Below are positions 1-8,271 of a stretch of DNA of 64,000 nucleotides, piece after piece (the first letter of the stretch is position 1; the number at the start of each line of letters is the position of its first letter). Source of the DNA: Halothiobacillus neapolitanus c2 (GTDB lineage: Bacteria; Pseudomonadota; Gammaproteobacteria; Halothiobacillales; Halothiobacillaceae); contig NC_013422.1 in the NCBI RefSeq assembly GCF_000024765.1, forward strand, positions 434,001 through 498,000. Reading direction: 5' to 3'. The translations under genes were made by a program, and so were the position numbers. The notes under the pieces were generated by a model. It saw nothing but the letters and a program-made list of their open reading frames with translations, made no database searches and was not told where the DNA came from.

Positions 1-497
1 CCAAGTACCACATCAACCCGACTGGCAATTTCGTGATTGGCGGCCCGGTTGGGGACTGCGGTTTGACCGGTCGCAAGATCATCGTCGATACCTATGGCGG
101 TATGGCGCGGCATGGTGGCGGGGCGTTCTCCGGCAAGGATCCCTCCAAGGTGGATCGATCCGCAGCGTATGCCGGGCGTTATGTCGCCAAAAACATCGTG
201 GCGGCGGGCCTTGCCGACCGCTGCGAAATCCAGGTTTCCTATGCCATCGGCGTGGCGGAACCCACCTCGATCAGTATCGATACCTTCGGTACGGGCAAAA
301 TTTCCGATCAGCGCATCACCGATCTGGTGCGTGCGCATTTTGATCTGCGCCCCTATGGCATTGTCCGTATGCTGGATCTCATCCGGCCCATCTATCAGAA
401 AACCGCCGCCTATGGTCACTTCGGCCGAGAGGATGCCGACTTTACCTGGGAAAAAACCGACAAAGCGGATGCGCTGCGGGCAGACGCCGGTCTATAA
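1..497 (+). CDS. metK: S-adenosylmethionine synthetase, C-terminal part (5' end outside window)
   Basis: Makes S-adenosylmethionine from methionine and ATP in the cytosol. The reading frame is open from base 3 to the TAA at 495-497, giving about 164 residues of the C-terminal portion of a protein that is normally ~385 aa. The visible segments [17 protein letters not shown] and [16 protein letters not shown] are the signature loops of the family (the second is the glycine-rich phosphate loop), and YAIGVAEP follows as usual. The next genes, ahcY and metF, handle the product S-adenosylhomocysteine and methyl donor supply, so this is an activated-methyl-cycle cluster. The last codons overlap a TATAAT box serving the downstream unit. 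Truncation is due only to the window edge. Confidence 0.97.
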   Translation, partial: KYHINPTGNFVIGGPVGDCGLTGRKIIVDTYGGMARHGGGAFSGKDPSKVDRSAAYAGRYVAKNIVAAGLADRCEIQVSYAIGVAEPTSISIDTFGTGKISDQRITDLVRAHFDLRPYGIVRMLDLIRPIYQKTAAYGHFGREDADFTWEKTDKADALRADAGL

Positions 498-498
498 T
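470..498 (+). promoter_or_regulatory. Candidate sigma-70 promoter for ahcY, overlapping the metK stop
   Basis: A perfect TATAAT lies at 493-498, sharing bases with the metK stop codon. About 13 bases later the SAH aptamer begins, so a start near 505 would place the aptamer at the very 5' end of the RNA. No good -35 hexamer is visible at the expected spacing, so the assignment rests on the -10 box and the position. Confidence 0.5.
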
Positions 499-511
499 CT
501 CGCTATCCGAT

Positions 512-580
512 TCCTCAAGGAGCGCTGCAACCCCATCCGGGGTGAGGCTTGAGGGGTTGGCTTTCATTCAACGGCGCTCT
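512..580 (+). promoter_or_regulatory. SAH riboswitch aptamer upstream of ahcY
   Basis: The segment matches the S-adenosylhomocysteine riboswitch architecture known from Proteobacteria upstream of ahcY. P1 pairs GAGCGC (520-525) with GCGCTC (574-579). P2 pairs AACCCC (529-534) with GGGGTT (553-558). A 7-bp pseudoknot can form between CCTCAAG (513-519) and CTTGAGG (548-554). The conserved GCGCTGC at the P1/P2 junction and the ACGGCGCTC at the 3' side are both present. In characterised examples SAH binding turns on ahcY so that the toxic by-product is removed. Base pairing was read by eye, not folded computationally. Confidence 0.9.
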
Positions 581-609
581 GAAACCTGCACATTTCGGCA
601 GGTTTTTTG
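581..609 (+). terminator. Intrinsic-terminator-like hairpin between the SAH aptamer and ahcY
   Basis: AACCTGC (582-588) pairs with GCAGGTT (598-604) across a 9-base loop and runs straight into a stretch of T. It sits 2 bases after the aptamer P1 stem and 20 bases before the ahcY start, so it is either the metK/ahcY attenuator acting as expression platform or a leaky processing hairpin. I could not find a convincing antiterminator partner inside the aptamer. Confidence 0.65.
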
Positions 610-627
610 TTGAACTGAGGAAACATC

Positions 628-2040
628 ATGCAAAACCCGAACGCTTTTAAACTGGCTATCGACTGTAAAGTGGCCGACATCACCTTGGCCGATTATGGTC
701 GTAAAGAATTGCGTATTGCCGAGCGGGAAATGCCCGCCCTGATGGCGATTCGTGCCAAATATCGCGAGGCGCAACCGCTGGCGGGCGCGCGCATTGTTGG
801 CAGCCTGCATATGACGGTGCAAACCGCTGTTCTGATTGAAACGCTGGTTGATCTTGGGGCGTCCGTGCGTTGGTCATCCTGCAATATTTTCTCCACCCAG
901 GATCACGCCGCCGCCGCGATTGCCGCCGCCGGCATTCCGGTGTTCGCCTGGAAAGGTGAAACAGAAGAAGAATACTGGTGGTGCATCGAACAAACGATTA
1001 CCGGCCCCAATGGCTGGACGCCCAACCTGATTCTGGATGACGGCGGTGATTTGACCGGTTTGATTCACGACAAACATCCCGAGTTGCTGGCGGGTATTCA
1101 CGGTGTTTCGGAAGAAACCACGACTGGTGTTCACCGTTTGCTCGACATGCTCAAGGCCGGTACGCTTAAAGTCCCCGCGATCAATGTCAATGACTCCGTC
1201 ACCAAGAGCAAGAACGACAACAAGTACGGCTGCCGCCATTCTTTGAATGACGCGATCAAACGGGCGACCGACCACCTTCTTTCCGGCAAGCAGGCGCTGG
1301 TCATTGGCTACGGCGATGTCGGCAAGGGTTCGGCTGCTTCCTTGCGCCAGGAAGGCATGATCGTCAAGGTCACCGAAATCGATCCGATTTGTGCCATGCA
1401 AGCCTGCATGGACGGTTATGAGGTCGTTTCGCCCTACCTCAATGGCCACAATGACGGCAGCGATACCTGTGTCGATAAACAGTTGCTCGGCAAGATCGAC
1501 CTGATTGTTACCACAACCGGTAACGTGAACGTCTGCGACGCGCCGATGCTCAAAGCATTGAAGAATGGCGCGGTCGTCAGCAACATCGGCCACTTCGATA
1601 ACGAAATCGACACCGCCTACATGCGAAAGAACTGGGTATGGGAAGAGATCAAGCCGCAGGTGCACAAAATTTATCGTGAAACTGCGCCGGGCTCCGAGCC
1701 GAATCTGGATTCGGATAATTATCTGATTCTGCTTTCCGAAGGGCGTTTGGTGAACTTGGGCAATGCGACGGGTCACCCCAGCCGCATCATGGATGGTTCG
1801 TTCGCCAATCAGGTGCTGGCTCAGCTGCATTTGTTCGCCAACAAGTTTGCCGACCAGCCCGCGGCGCGCAAAGCCGAGCTGTTGCGTGTTGAAGTGCTGC
1901 CCAAGGCATTGGATGAAGAAGTGGCGCGTTACATGGTGGCGGGTTTTGGCGGCGTGCTGACGAAGATGACCGACAAACAGGCGTCCTACCTCGGTGTCGA
2001 GGTCAACGGCCCCTACAAGCCTGATAGCTATCGCTACTGA
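628..2040 (+). CDS. ahcY: Adenosylhomocysteinase (S-adenosyl-L-homocysteine hydrolase)
   Basis: Splits S-adenosylhomocysteine into adenosine and homocysteine, relieving product inhibition of methyltransferases; a cytosolic, normally tetrameric, NAD-dependent enzyme. At 470 aa it has the full bacterial length. Visible marks are the substrate domain segment [14 protein letters not shown], the DDGGD motif, the [11 protein letters not shown] stretch with the catalytic lysine, the Rossmann loop [12 protein letters not shown], and the C-terminal KPDSYRY that is typical of the family and reaches into a neighbouring subunit. Start ATG has a GAGG box 9 bases upstream. It is preceded by an SAH riboswitch and followed after 17 bases by metF. 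Confidence 0.98.
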   Translation: MQNPNAFKLAIDCKVADITLADYGRKELRIAEREMPALMAIRAKYREAQPLAGARIVGSLHMTVQTAVLIETLVDLGASVRWSSCNIFSTQDHAAAAIAAAGIPVFAWKGETEEEYWWCIEQTITGPNGWTPNLILDDGGDLTGLIHDKHPELLAGIHGVSEETTTGVHRLLDMLKAGTLKVPAINVNDSVTKSKNDNKYGCRHSLNDAIKRATDHLLSGKQALVIGYGDVGKGSAASLRQEGMIVKVTEIDPICAMQACMDGYEVVSPYLNGHNDGSDTCVDKQLLGKIDLIVTTTGNVNVCDAPMLKALKNGAVVSNIGHFDNEIDTAYMRKNWVWEEIKPQVHKIYRETAPGSEPNLDSDNYLILLSEGRLVNLGNATGHPSRIMDGSFANQVLAQLHLFANKFADQPAARKAELLRVEVLPKALDEEVARYMVAGFGGVLTKMTDKQASYLGVEVNGPYKPDSYRY

Positions 2041-2057
2041 TGGGCTCGGAGGCAATT

Positions 2058-2909
2058 ATGCACACGCCCTTATCCTGTGAGTTTTTTCCGCCGAAATCGG
2101 ACGAGGGCGCGCTCAAGCTGCGCGCCGTTACCGAGCAGTTGACCTCGGCCCTCAAGCCGGAGTATTTCTCCGTCACCTATGGGGCGGGTGGCTCGACTCA
2201 GGATCGGAGTTTTGCAACCGTTCAAGCGATTCAGACTGAATCCGGTGTGCCCGCCGCGCCGCATTTGTCCTGCATCGGTTCCACGCGCGCAAGCATCGCT
2301 GCCATTCTGGATCAGTACCGTGCGCTCGGTATCAAGCGAATAGTGGCCTTGCGGGGGGATTTGCCCTCCGGGATGCGCGATCCGGGCGATTTTCGTTTTG
2401 CCAGCGAACTTGTTGCGTTCATTCGTGAACATAGCGGTGACTGGTTCCATATCGAAGTGGCGGCTTATCCCGAATTTCACCCGCAATCGGCCAATGCCCG
2501 CGCCGACTTGCTGCATTTCAAGCAGAAAGTCGAAGCGGGTGTCGACGGCGCCATCACGCAATACTTCTATTCTATCGAAGCCTACGCCCGCTTTTTGGAT
2601 GACTGCGAAAAGTTGCAGATCATGATTCCGATCGTGCCCGGCATCATGCCGATCAGCAATTACACTCAACTGGCGCGGTTTTCGGATGCCAGCGGAGCGG
2701 ATTTGCCGCGTTGGTTGCGCAAGCGCCTCGAAGCCTTTGGCGACGACATGGATGGCCTGCGCGCATTCGGTCATGATGTGGTGACCGGGTTGACGTCCGA
2801 TCTCGTTCAGGCTGGCGCGCCCGGGCTGCACTTCTACACCATGAACCAGGCGGTTCCGGTCATTAACATCTGTCGCGATGCGGGATTGATGCCTTCACAG
2901 CCTAACTAA
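2058..2909 (+). CDS. metF: Methylenetetrahydrofolate reductase
   Basis: Reduces 5,10-methylene-THF to 5-methyl-THF with FAD, supplying the methyl group for methionine synthesis. The 283-aa product begins MHTPLSCEFFPPKSDEG, with the EFFPP motif that opens the TIM barrel; FSVTYGAGGST, HLSCIG and RGD (RIVALRGD) follow in the family order, and the end HFYTMNQA is typical. An in-frame ATG at 2040 overlaps the ahcY stop, but the GGAG at 2047-2050 sits 7 bases before the ATG at 2058, so I choose the latter. Co-transcription with ahcY is likely because only 17 bases separate them. Confidence 0.96.
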   Translation: MHTPLSCEFFPPKSDEGALKLRAVTEQLTSALKPEYFSVTYGAGGSTQDRSFATVQAIQTESGVPAAPHLSCIGSTRASIAAILDQYRALGIKRIVALRGDLPSGMRDPGDFRFASELVAFIREHSGDWFHIEVAAYPEFHPQSANARADLLHFKQKVEAGVDGAITQYFYSIEAYARFLDDCEKLQIMIPIVPGIMPISNYTQLARFSDASGADLPRWLRKRLEAFGDDMDGLRAFGHDVVTGLTSDLVQAGAPGLHFYTMNQAVPVINICRDAGLMPSQPN

Positions 2910-3083
2910 CTGTCATTGGTTGCAGTCGGGTTCAATGCTATTGTCATCGATGCCACGTAAATTGACGGTTTGATACGTCGATCATGGCTGGATCGATTTC
3001 TTTTCATCAGTATTGACTTCGTATATCAAGACAACAGCATCGATAACTGGCATCAATAAAATGCATTGAAAGGAGTGGGCCTC

Positions 3084-3998
3084 ATGGGAACGTTTGCCAT
3101 TGTTTTGTTGGTGTTGGCTGCGGCCACTATTTTCGCGGGCATCAAGCAGGTGCCGCAAGGCTCGATGTGGACCGTAGAGCGTTTCGGGCGTTACACCCGG
3201 ACGCTCGAACCCGGTTTGAACCTGATCGTGCCGTATATCGATCGGATCGGTCGCAAGATCAACGTGATGGAGCAGGTGCTCGACGTTTCTTCGCAAGAGA
3301 TCATCACGCGGGATAACGCGATGATCAAGGTCGATGGCGTTGTCTTTTTTCAAGTGCTTGATCCGGCCCGTGCCGCCTACGAGGTACATCAGCTTGATTA
3401 CGCGATTTTGAATTTGGTGATCACAAACATTCGTAACGTCATGGGGTCGATGGATCTCGACGAAATTCTCTCGCGCCGCGATGACATCAATGCCCGTCTG
3501 CTCTCTGTGGTGGATGAAGCCACCTCGCCCTGGGGCACCAAAATCACCCGAATCGAAATCAAGGACATCACGCCCCCGCAAGATCTGGTGGCGGCCATGG
3601 GCCGTCAAATGAAAGCCGAGCGGGAAAAACGCGCCAACATTCTGGAAGCCGAGGGCTTCCGGCAGGCGGCCATTTTGAAGGCTGAGGGCGAGAAGCAATC
3701 GAATATCCTGCAAGCCGAGGGTGATCGGGAAGCGGCTTTCCGTGATGCCGAAGCGCGCGAACGCTTGTCTCAGGCAGAAGCCTTTGCGACCAAAACGGTG
3801 AGTGAAGCGATTGCGGCGGGTAATGTGCAGGCCATCAACTACTTTGTGGCGACCAAGTACATCGAGGCATTCCAAGCGGTGGCTACCGCACCGAACCAGA
3901 AGGTCATCATGCTGCCGATCGAGGCCAGTAACATGCTCGGCTCGCTCGAAGGAATTGCCGAATTGGCGAAAGAAGCCTTTAAGGTCAACCCAAAATAA
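3084..3998 (+). CDS. Paraslipin / SPFH (stomatin-prohibitin) family membrane protein, QmcA-like
   Basis: Membrane-anchored SPFH-domain protein of 304 aa, of the type that forms ring-like assemblies in the inner membrane and is usually paired with NfeD proteins. Residues 1-20 form one transmembrane segment (GTFAIVLLVLAAATIFAG). It is followed by VPQGSMWTVERFGRY and a classic SPFH core (EPGLNLIVPYIDRIG, LDVSSQEIITRDN), then a charged coiled-coil rich in EAEG repeats around residues 185-220. The start at 3084 is chosen because AAGGAGTG precedes it by 7 bases; an upstream TTG at 3066 lacks such a site. The paired NfeD gene lies two genes downstream. Confidence 0.9.
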   Translation: MGTFAIVLLVLAAATIFAGIKQVPQGSMWTVERFGRYTRTLEPGLNLIVPYIDRIGRKINVMEQVLDVSSQEIITRDNAMIKVDGVVFFQVLDPARAAYEVHQLDYAILNLVITNIRNVMGSMDLDEILSRRDDINARLLSVVDEATSPWGTKITRIEIKDITPPQDLVAAMGRQMKAEREKRANILEAEGFRQAAILKAEGEKQSNILQAEGDREAAFRDAEARERLSQAEAFATKTVSEAIAAGNVQAINYFVATKYIEAFQAVATAPNQKVIMLPIEASNMLGSLEGIAELAKEAFKVNPK

Positions 3999-4017
3999 TC
4001 CAGCCAAAATAATCCAG
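3990..4017 (+). repeat. 14-bp tandem duplication across the paraslipin stop codon
   Basis: CCAAAATAATCCAG occurs twice head to tail (3990-4003 and 4004-4017). The first unit contains the TAA stop of the SPFH gene. It looks like a recent slippage or short-repeat duplication in the spacer. Confidence 0.85.
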
Positions 4018-4037
4018 AAATAATTGAGGGATCATCC

Positions 4038-4391
4038 ATGAACATGACGCGTAATTTCTTTGCGGCACTTTCCGTTCTCGTCGTACTCGCTCTAGCTGGC
4101 TGTTCCAGCGGCGCGCCTTCATCAAGTGATGTCGAGCAAGCCTTGAAATCCGGTATGGCGAAGGCGATGAGCCAAGCCAGTTCGGTTGAGGGCGGTCAAG
4201 CCGTGAGTGCGATGATGGCAAAGGTTGAGATCAAGTCGGTCAAGGTGCTCGAGTGCAATAAAGATGCATCAGGCACAGGGTTCGACTGCAAGGTCGAAAC
4301 CGAAGTCAGCACACCCTTCGCCGGTGACCAGAAAAACACTCGGATGCTGCATTTGGTCAAAGGCAGTGATGGCTGGGTCATCGCTCGATGA
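4038..4391 (+). CDS. Small predicted lipoprotein of unknown function
   Basis: A 117-aa protein with a lipoprotein signal: positive start MNMTRN, hydrophobic core FFAALSVLVVLALAG and lipobox LAGC with the cysteine at residue 22, followed by SSGAPSSS. Serine at +2 predicts outer-membrane sorting by the usual gammaproteobacterial rule. The mature part (~95 aa) has two further cysteines (ECNKD and FDCKV) that could form a disulphide in the periplasm, and ends in SDGWVIAR. I do not recognise a named family. A GAGG lies 10 bases before the start. It sits between the SPFH and NfeD genes, which are normally adjacent, so it may belong functionally to that membrane pair. Confidence 0.8.
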   Translation: MNMTRNFFAALSVLVVLALAGCSSGAPSSSDVEQALKSGMAKAMSQASSVEGGQAVSAMMAKVEIKSVKVLECNKDASGTGFDCKVETEVSTPFAGDQKNTRMLHLVKGSDGWVIAR

Positions 4392-4431
4392 TCTCGCATC
4401 TTGAATCGCCTGTATCGAGTGGGTTGTCATA

Positions 4432-4884
4432 ATGCCGCTCGATACGTTGATCTGGGACTATTGGGCGTGGTTCATTCTTGGCGTGCTGCTCGTCGTTGTG
4501 GAGATATTCGCGCCATCGAGCTTCTTTCTTTGGCTTGGCGTGGCCGCTGGCGTGGTCGGTGGCATCAGCTTTTTCATGCCGGATATCGGCTGGCCGGTGC
4601 AGATCGGTCTGTTCGCCGTCTTGTCGATCGTTGCCGTATTGATCGGGCGTCGGGTGTTCGTGCCGAATAAACAGGCTACCGACCATCCCATGCTCAATCG
4701 GCGGGGTCAACAATACATCGGCCGCCATTTCACCCTCGAAGCCCCCATCGTTAATGGCGTCGGCTGGGTACGAATCGGGGATTCGCGTTGGCGCGTACTC
4801 GGGCCGGATATGCCGTCGGGCTCAGTGGTCGAGGTGACGTCGGTCGACAGTTCCAATCTCGTGGTCGCGCCGGTCACAAGATAA
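4432..4884 (+). CDS. NfeD-like membrane protein (YbbK type)
   Basis: A 150-aa short NfeD protein. Two or three hydrophobic segments occupy residues 7-75 (WAWFILGVLLVVVEIFAP, LWLGVAAGVVGGISFF, IGLFAVLSIVAVLIG), then comes a soluble OB-fold domain with the family phrases RRGQQYIGRHFTLEAPI, GWVRIGDSRWRVLGPDMPSGS and VEVTSV. In E. coli the counterpart YbbK is encoded beside QmcA; here the SPFH partner starts 1.35 kb upstream with one lipoprotein gene in between. The pair is thought to act in membrane quality control. Protease-type (long) NfeD is excluded because the serine protease domain is missing. Confidence 0.88.
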   Translation: MPLDTLIWDYWAWFILGVLLVVVEIFAPSSFFLWLGVAAGVVGGISFFMPDIGWPVQIGLFAVLSIVAVLIGRRVFVPNKQATDHPMLNRRGQQYIGRHFTLEAPIVNGVGWVRIGDSRWRVLGPDMPSGSVVEVTSVDSSNLVVAPVTR

Positions 4885-4897
4885 CCTCAGGTTAAAC

Positions 4898-6259
4898 ATG
4901 ATGAGTTCGAATCAATCCTGGATCGACCGCGATCTGGCGGTGCTCTGGCATCCGTGTACACAGATGAAAGAGCATGAAACCCTGCCGCCGATTCCGGTAG
5001 CGCGTGGCGAGGGTTCTTGGCTGTACGACTTCGATGGTCGTCGCTATCTGGATGTTATCAGCTCCTGGTGGGTGAATCTGTTCGGGCACGCCAATCCTGT
5101 GATCAATGCGCGTCTCAAAGCGCAGCTCGATCAGCTCGAACACGTGATTCTGGCCGGGTTCAGCCATCAGCCGGTGGTCGAATTATCCGAACGATTGGTT
5201 CAATTGACGCCACCGGGTCTGGAACGGGTGTTTTTCGCGGATAACGGTGCCTCGGGTGTCGAGGTAGCGCTGAAGATGAGTTTTCACTACTGGCGCAATC
5301 AGGGCCGAGCGGAAAAAACGCGGTTTATCGCCCTTGAAAACAGCTACCACGGCGAAACCATGGGCGCGCTTGGCGTGGGCAATATTCCTATCTTCACCGA
5401 GACTTACGCGCCCCTGATCCAACCCGCCTTTATTGCGCCTTCTCCCGATTGCCAGCAGGCCGAGCCGGGGGAATCCTGTGCGGATGTGACCGAACGCGCG
5501 CTGGCGGCCATGCGTGCGCTGCTCGAACGCGTGGCCTCTCAGACCTGCGCGATCATCATTGAGCCACTGGTGCAATGCGCCGCCGGGATGCGGATGCACG
5601 AACCGGCTTATCTCACCGGTTTGCGCGCCTTATGCGATGAATTCGAGGTGCATCTGATTGCCGATGAAATCGCGGTCGGGTTCGGCCGTACCGGCACCCT
5701 GTTTGCCTGCGAGCAGGGCGGAATCACGCCGGATATTCTTTGCCTGTCCAAGGGTATTACCGGCGGTTACCTGCCCCTTTCCGCCGTGCTTACCACCGAG
5801 GATATTTATCAGGCTTTTTACTGTGAAGCACCGGCCAGTCGTGCCTTTCTGCATTCGCACAGTTACACCGGCAACCCGCTGGCCTGCACGGCCGCGTTGG
5901 CGACGCTGGATATCTTCGAGCAAAACAATGTCATCGAACGCAATCGTCAGCGTGGCGCGATGATCGACCGGCTGACTGCGCCCTTGGCCGAGTTGCCCAA
6001 CATCGCGCACATGCGCCGTTGCGGCATGATCGTGGCGATGGATTTGGTTGATGACCGCGCTGGCAATCGGGGTAAACCCTTCCCAAGAGCCGAGCGCCGT
6101 AACCAGAAAGCATATCGCTATGCGCTGGACCACGAAGTGCTGCTCCGTCCACTGGGCAACACAATTTATTGGATGCCGCCGTACATCATGGATGACGATC
6201 AGTGGCAGATGCTCGCCGATGTCACCTTTGATGCGGTGCGTTTTGCGGTGCAGGATTAA
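4898..6259 (+). CDS. bioA: Adenosylmethionine-8-amino-7-oxononanoate aminotransferase
   Basis: PLP-dependent class III aminotransferase that converts KAPA to DAPA in biotin synthesis, unusual in taking its amino group from S-adenosylmethionine. The 453-aa sequence opens with WHPCTQMKEHE, the BioA-specific start, and has the SSWWVNLFGHANP segment, the DEIAVGFGRTG aspartate loop that holds the PLP ring nitrogen, and the Schiff-base lysine in LSKGITGGYLPLS (about residue 285). Other bio genes are absent from the window, so it is a detached biotin gene; SAM use is a thin link to metK nearby. Two adjacent ATGs (4898 and 4901) are possible starts. Confidence 0.95.
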   Translation: MMSSNQSWIDRDLAVLWHPCTQMKEHETLPPIPVARGEGSWLYDFDGRRYLDVISSWWVNLFGHANPVINARLKAQLDQLEHVILAGFSHQPVVELSERLVQLTPPGLERVFFADNGASGVEVALKMSFHYWRNQGRAEKTRFIALENSYHGETMGALGVGNIPIFTETYAPLIQPAFIAPSPDCQQAEPGESCADVTERALAAMRALLERVASQTCAIIIEPLVQCAAGMRMHEPAYLTGLRALCDEFEVHLIADEIAVGFGRTGTLFACEQGGITPDILCLSKGITGGYLPLSAVLTTEDIYQAFYCEAPASRAFLHSHSYTGNPLACTAALATLDIFEQNNVIERNRQRGAMIDRLTAPLAELPNIAHMRRCGMIVAMDLVDDRAGNRGKPFPRAERRNQKAYRYALDHEVLLRPLGNTIYWMPPYIMDDDQWQMLADVTFDAVRFAVQD

Positions 6260-6275
6260 CGAGAGGAATTGAGCG

Positions 6276-7010
6276 GTGCGCATACCTCGAATCTACCTCG
6301 ACGCAGCCTTGGCGGAAGGCGCAACCCTGCCGCTGCCCGCCGAACGGCTCAACTACCTCAAGAATGTTCTGCGCCTGCGCGATGGGCAGGCCCTACGCGT
6401 GTTCGACGGCCAAAATCACGAAGCCGATGCAACGCTCAGTCTGGGCAAGCGCGAGGGTTCGCTGGCAATTGGCCGTGTGGCCGCGCACAGCGTCGAATCG
6501 CCGTTGCAGACCCATCTGATTCAAGCGATGGGCAAGGGCGAAAAAATGGACTGGGTAATCCAAAAAGCGGTCGAGCTGGGCGTGACCCGCTTCACTCCGG
6601 TGTCGACCGAGCGAAGCGTTGTCGAACTCAAGGGCGAGCGTGCCGATAAGCGCCATGCCCGATTTATTGATATTGCCATTGGCGCTTGCGAACAGTCGGG
6701 GCGTAATTTTTTGCCCCGTGTCGATCCGATCCTATCGCTTGAAGAGGCCTTAACGCAGACCGACGCGGCGCTCAAATGGGTGCTGCATCCCAACCCCGGT
6801 TCCGGTGCTGCCTTACCGGCGGTCGCGCCTGACAGTGTTGCACTCTTGATTGGCCCCGAAGGCGGTCTTAGCGATCACGAAGTCGAGGCGGCCATTGCGT
6901 CGGGTTTTATGCCGCTGACACTCGGGTCGCGCGTCCTGCGCACCGAAACCGCCCCCATCGTTGCCTTAAGTGTGCTGCAAATGCAGTGGGGCGATTTTTT
7001 CGTCGGATGA
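6276..7010 (+). CDS. rsmE: 16S rRNA (uracil-1498-N3)-methyltransferase
   Basis: SPOUT-fold methyltransferase that methylates U1498 of 16S rRNA. The protein is 244 aa, full length for the family. It starts MRIPRIYLD with an N-terminal PUA-like region (NYLKNVLRLRDGQALRVFDG). The knotted SAM site then shows QAMGKGEKMDWVIQKAVELGV, CEQSGRNFLP, LIGPEGGLSDHEV and LGSRVLRTETAP, all diagnostic. The start codon is GTG at 6276 with a GAGAGGA box at 6261-6267. The gene follows bioA by 16 bases. Confidence 0.95.
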   Translation: MRIPRIYLDAALAEGATLPLPAERLNYLKNVLRLRDGQALRVFDGQNHEADATLSLGKREGSLAIGRVAAHSVESPLQTHLIQAMGKGEKMDWVIQKAVELGVTRFTPVSTERSVVELKGERADKRHARFIDIAIGACEQSGRNFLPRVDPILSLEEALTQTDAALKWVLHPNPGSGAALPAVAPDSVALLIGPEGGLSDHEVEAAIASGFMPLTLGSRVLRTETAPIVALSVLQMQWGDFFVG

Positions 7011-7128
7011 TGCCCGGCTGATGATTGCTGTACCGTGGCAGGATGTGTTTGTGCGCGGGTCGCCTATCCGCGTCGCATTGCGTTAAACTATTCCCCCTAT
7101 TTTCAAGAATCCGTAACGAAACAGAACC

Positions 7129-8227
7129 ATGCTCGAAATTAATCCCATCCTGTTCAAAATCAAAGATCTGTCTGCTCGTGCGGCCGCGCTTCGGGGGTAT
7201 CTTTGACTTTGATGTCAAAAAAGAACGCCTGGAAGAAGTCGATCGAGAACTCGAAGTGCCGGATGTGTGGAACGATCCGGCCCGTGCGCAGGCATTAGGC
7301 AAGGAACGTGCTTCGTTGGAGCGCGTTGTTCATACCCTGGCCAATATGGCACAAGGCTTGAACGATAACGCCGATTTGCTCGAAATGGCCGCTGAGGAAG
7401 ATGATGAGGCCACCGTGGCTTCCATTGAAAAAGACGTGGTCGAATTCGAGAAGCAGATCGCCGATCTGGAATTCCGGCGCATGTTTTCCGGCGAAATGGA
7501 CGAATCCAATGCCTATCTCGATATTCAATCGGGCGCGGGCGGAACCGAATCGCAGGACTGGGCCAGCATTCTGATGCGTATGTATCTGCGCTGGGGCGAT
7601 CGCCGCGGCTTCAAAACCGAGGTCATGGAAATGTCCGATGGTGAGGTAGCGGGAATCAAATCCGCCACCATCCGGTTTGAGGGCGAGTACGCCTTCGGTT
7701 GGTTGCGTACGGAAATCGGCGTACACCGACTTGTGCGCAAATCACCGTTTGATTCGGATAACCGCCGTCATACCTCGTTCGCTTCGGTGTTCGTGTCGCC
7801 GGAAGTGGATGACAACATTGAAATCGAAGTGAACCCTGCCGATTTGCGCGTGGATGTATTCCGCGCCTCCGGTGCCGGTGGCCAGCACGTCAACCGAACC
7901 GAATCGGCGGTGCGCTTTACGCATTTGCCCACCGGCGTGGTGGTGGCTTGCCAGGCTGAACGTTCGCAAATTCAAAACCGCGAACGCGCCATGAAGATGC
8001 TTAAAGCCAAACTCTATGAGCTGGAAGTGCAAAAGCGCAATGCCGTCAGTCAGGCACTGGAAGACACCAAATCCGATGTGTCCTGGGGCAACCAGATTCG
8101 CTCCTATGTGCTCGATCAAAGCCGCATCAAAGACTTGCGTACCGGCCACGAGACGGGCAACACCCAAGCCGTTCTGGATGGCGATCTCGACCCGTTTATC
8201 GAAGCGAGTCTGAAAAGCGGCCTGTGA
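7129..8227 (+). CDS. prfB: Peptide chain release factor 2, expressed by programmed +1 frameshift
   Basis: RF2 recognises UAA and UGA stop codons. Translation starts at ATG 7129 ([14 protein letters not shown]...) and meets an in-frame UGA at 7204-7206 after 25 codons. The site CGG GGG TAT CTT TGA C is the classic RF2 autoregulatory frameshift signal: the internal Shine-Dalgarno-like GGGGG and the CUU slippery codon move the ribosome +1 so that it continues with GAC at 7205 ([13 protein letters not shown]). The full product is ~365 aa. The stop-recognition SPF motif ([15 protein letters not shown]) and the catalytic GGQ ([15 protein letters not shown]) are present. An open extension upstream in the second frame (from 7025) is not coding. 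lysS follows after 44 bases, the common prfB-lysS order. Confidence 0.97.
7192..7207 (+). promoter_or_regulatory. RF2 programmed frameshift site
   Basis: CGGGGGTATCTTTGAC: G-rich internal Shine-Dalgarno three bases before the CTT-TGA shift point. It differs from the commonest form only at the first base (C for A). Low RF2 levels slow UGA decoding and favour the shift, giving feedback control. Confidence 0.96.
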
Positions 8228-8271
8228 TGCGCGCAGTATCTTTTACTTATTAATTGACCGGAATCTAACGA

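Noticed and set aside
874-2055. 393-aa minus-strand frame
   Set aside because: Antisense shadow of ahcY in a G+C-rich region; no family features or start context.
7025-7128. N-terminal extension of prfB in the main frame
   Set aside because: The real start is ATG 7129 in the preceding frame, joined by the RF2 frameshift.
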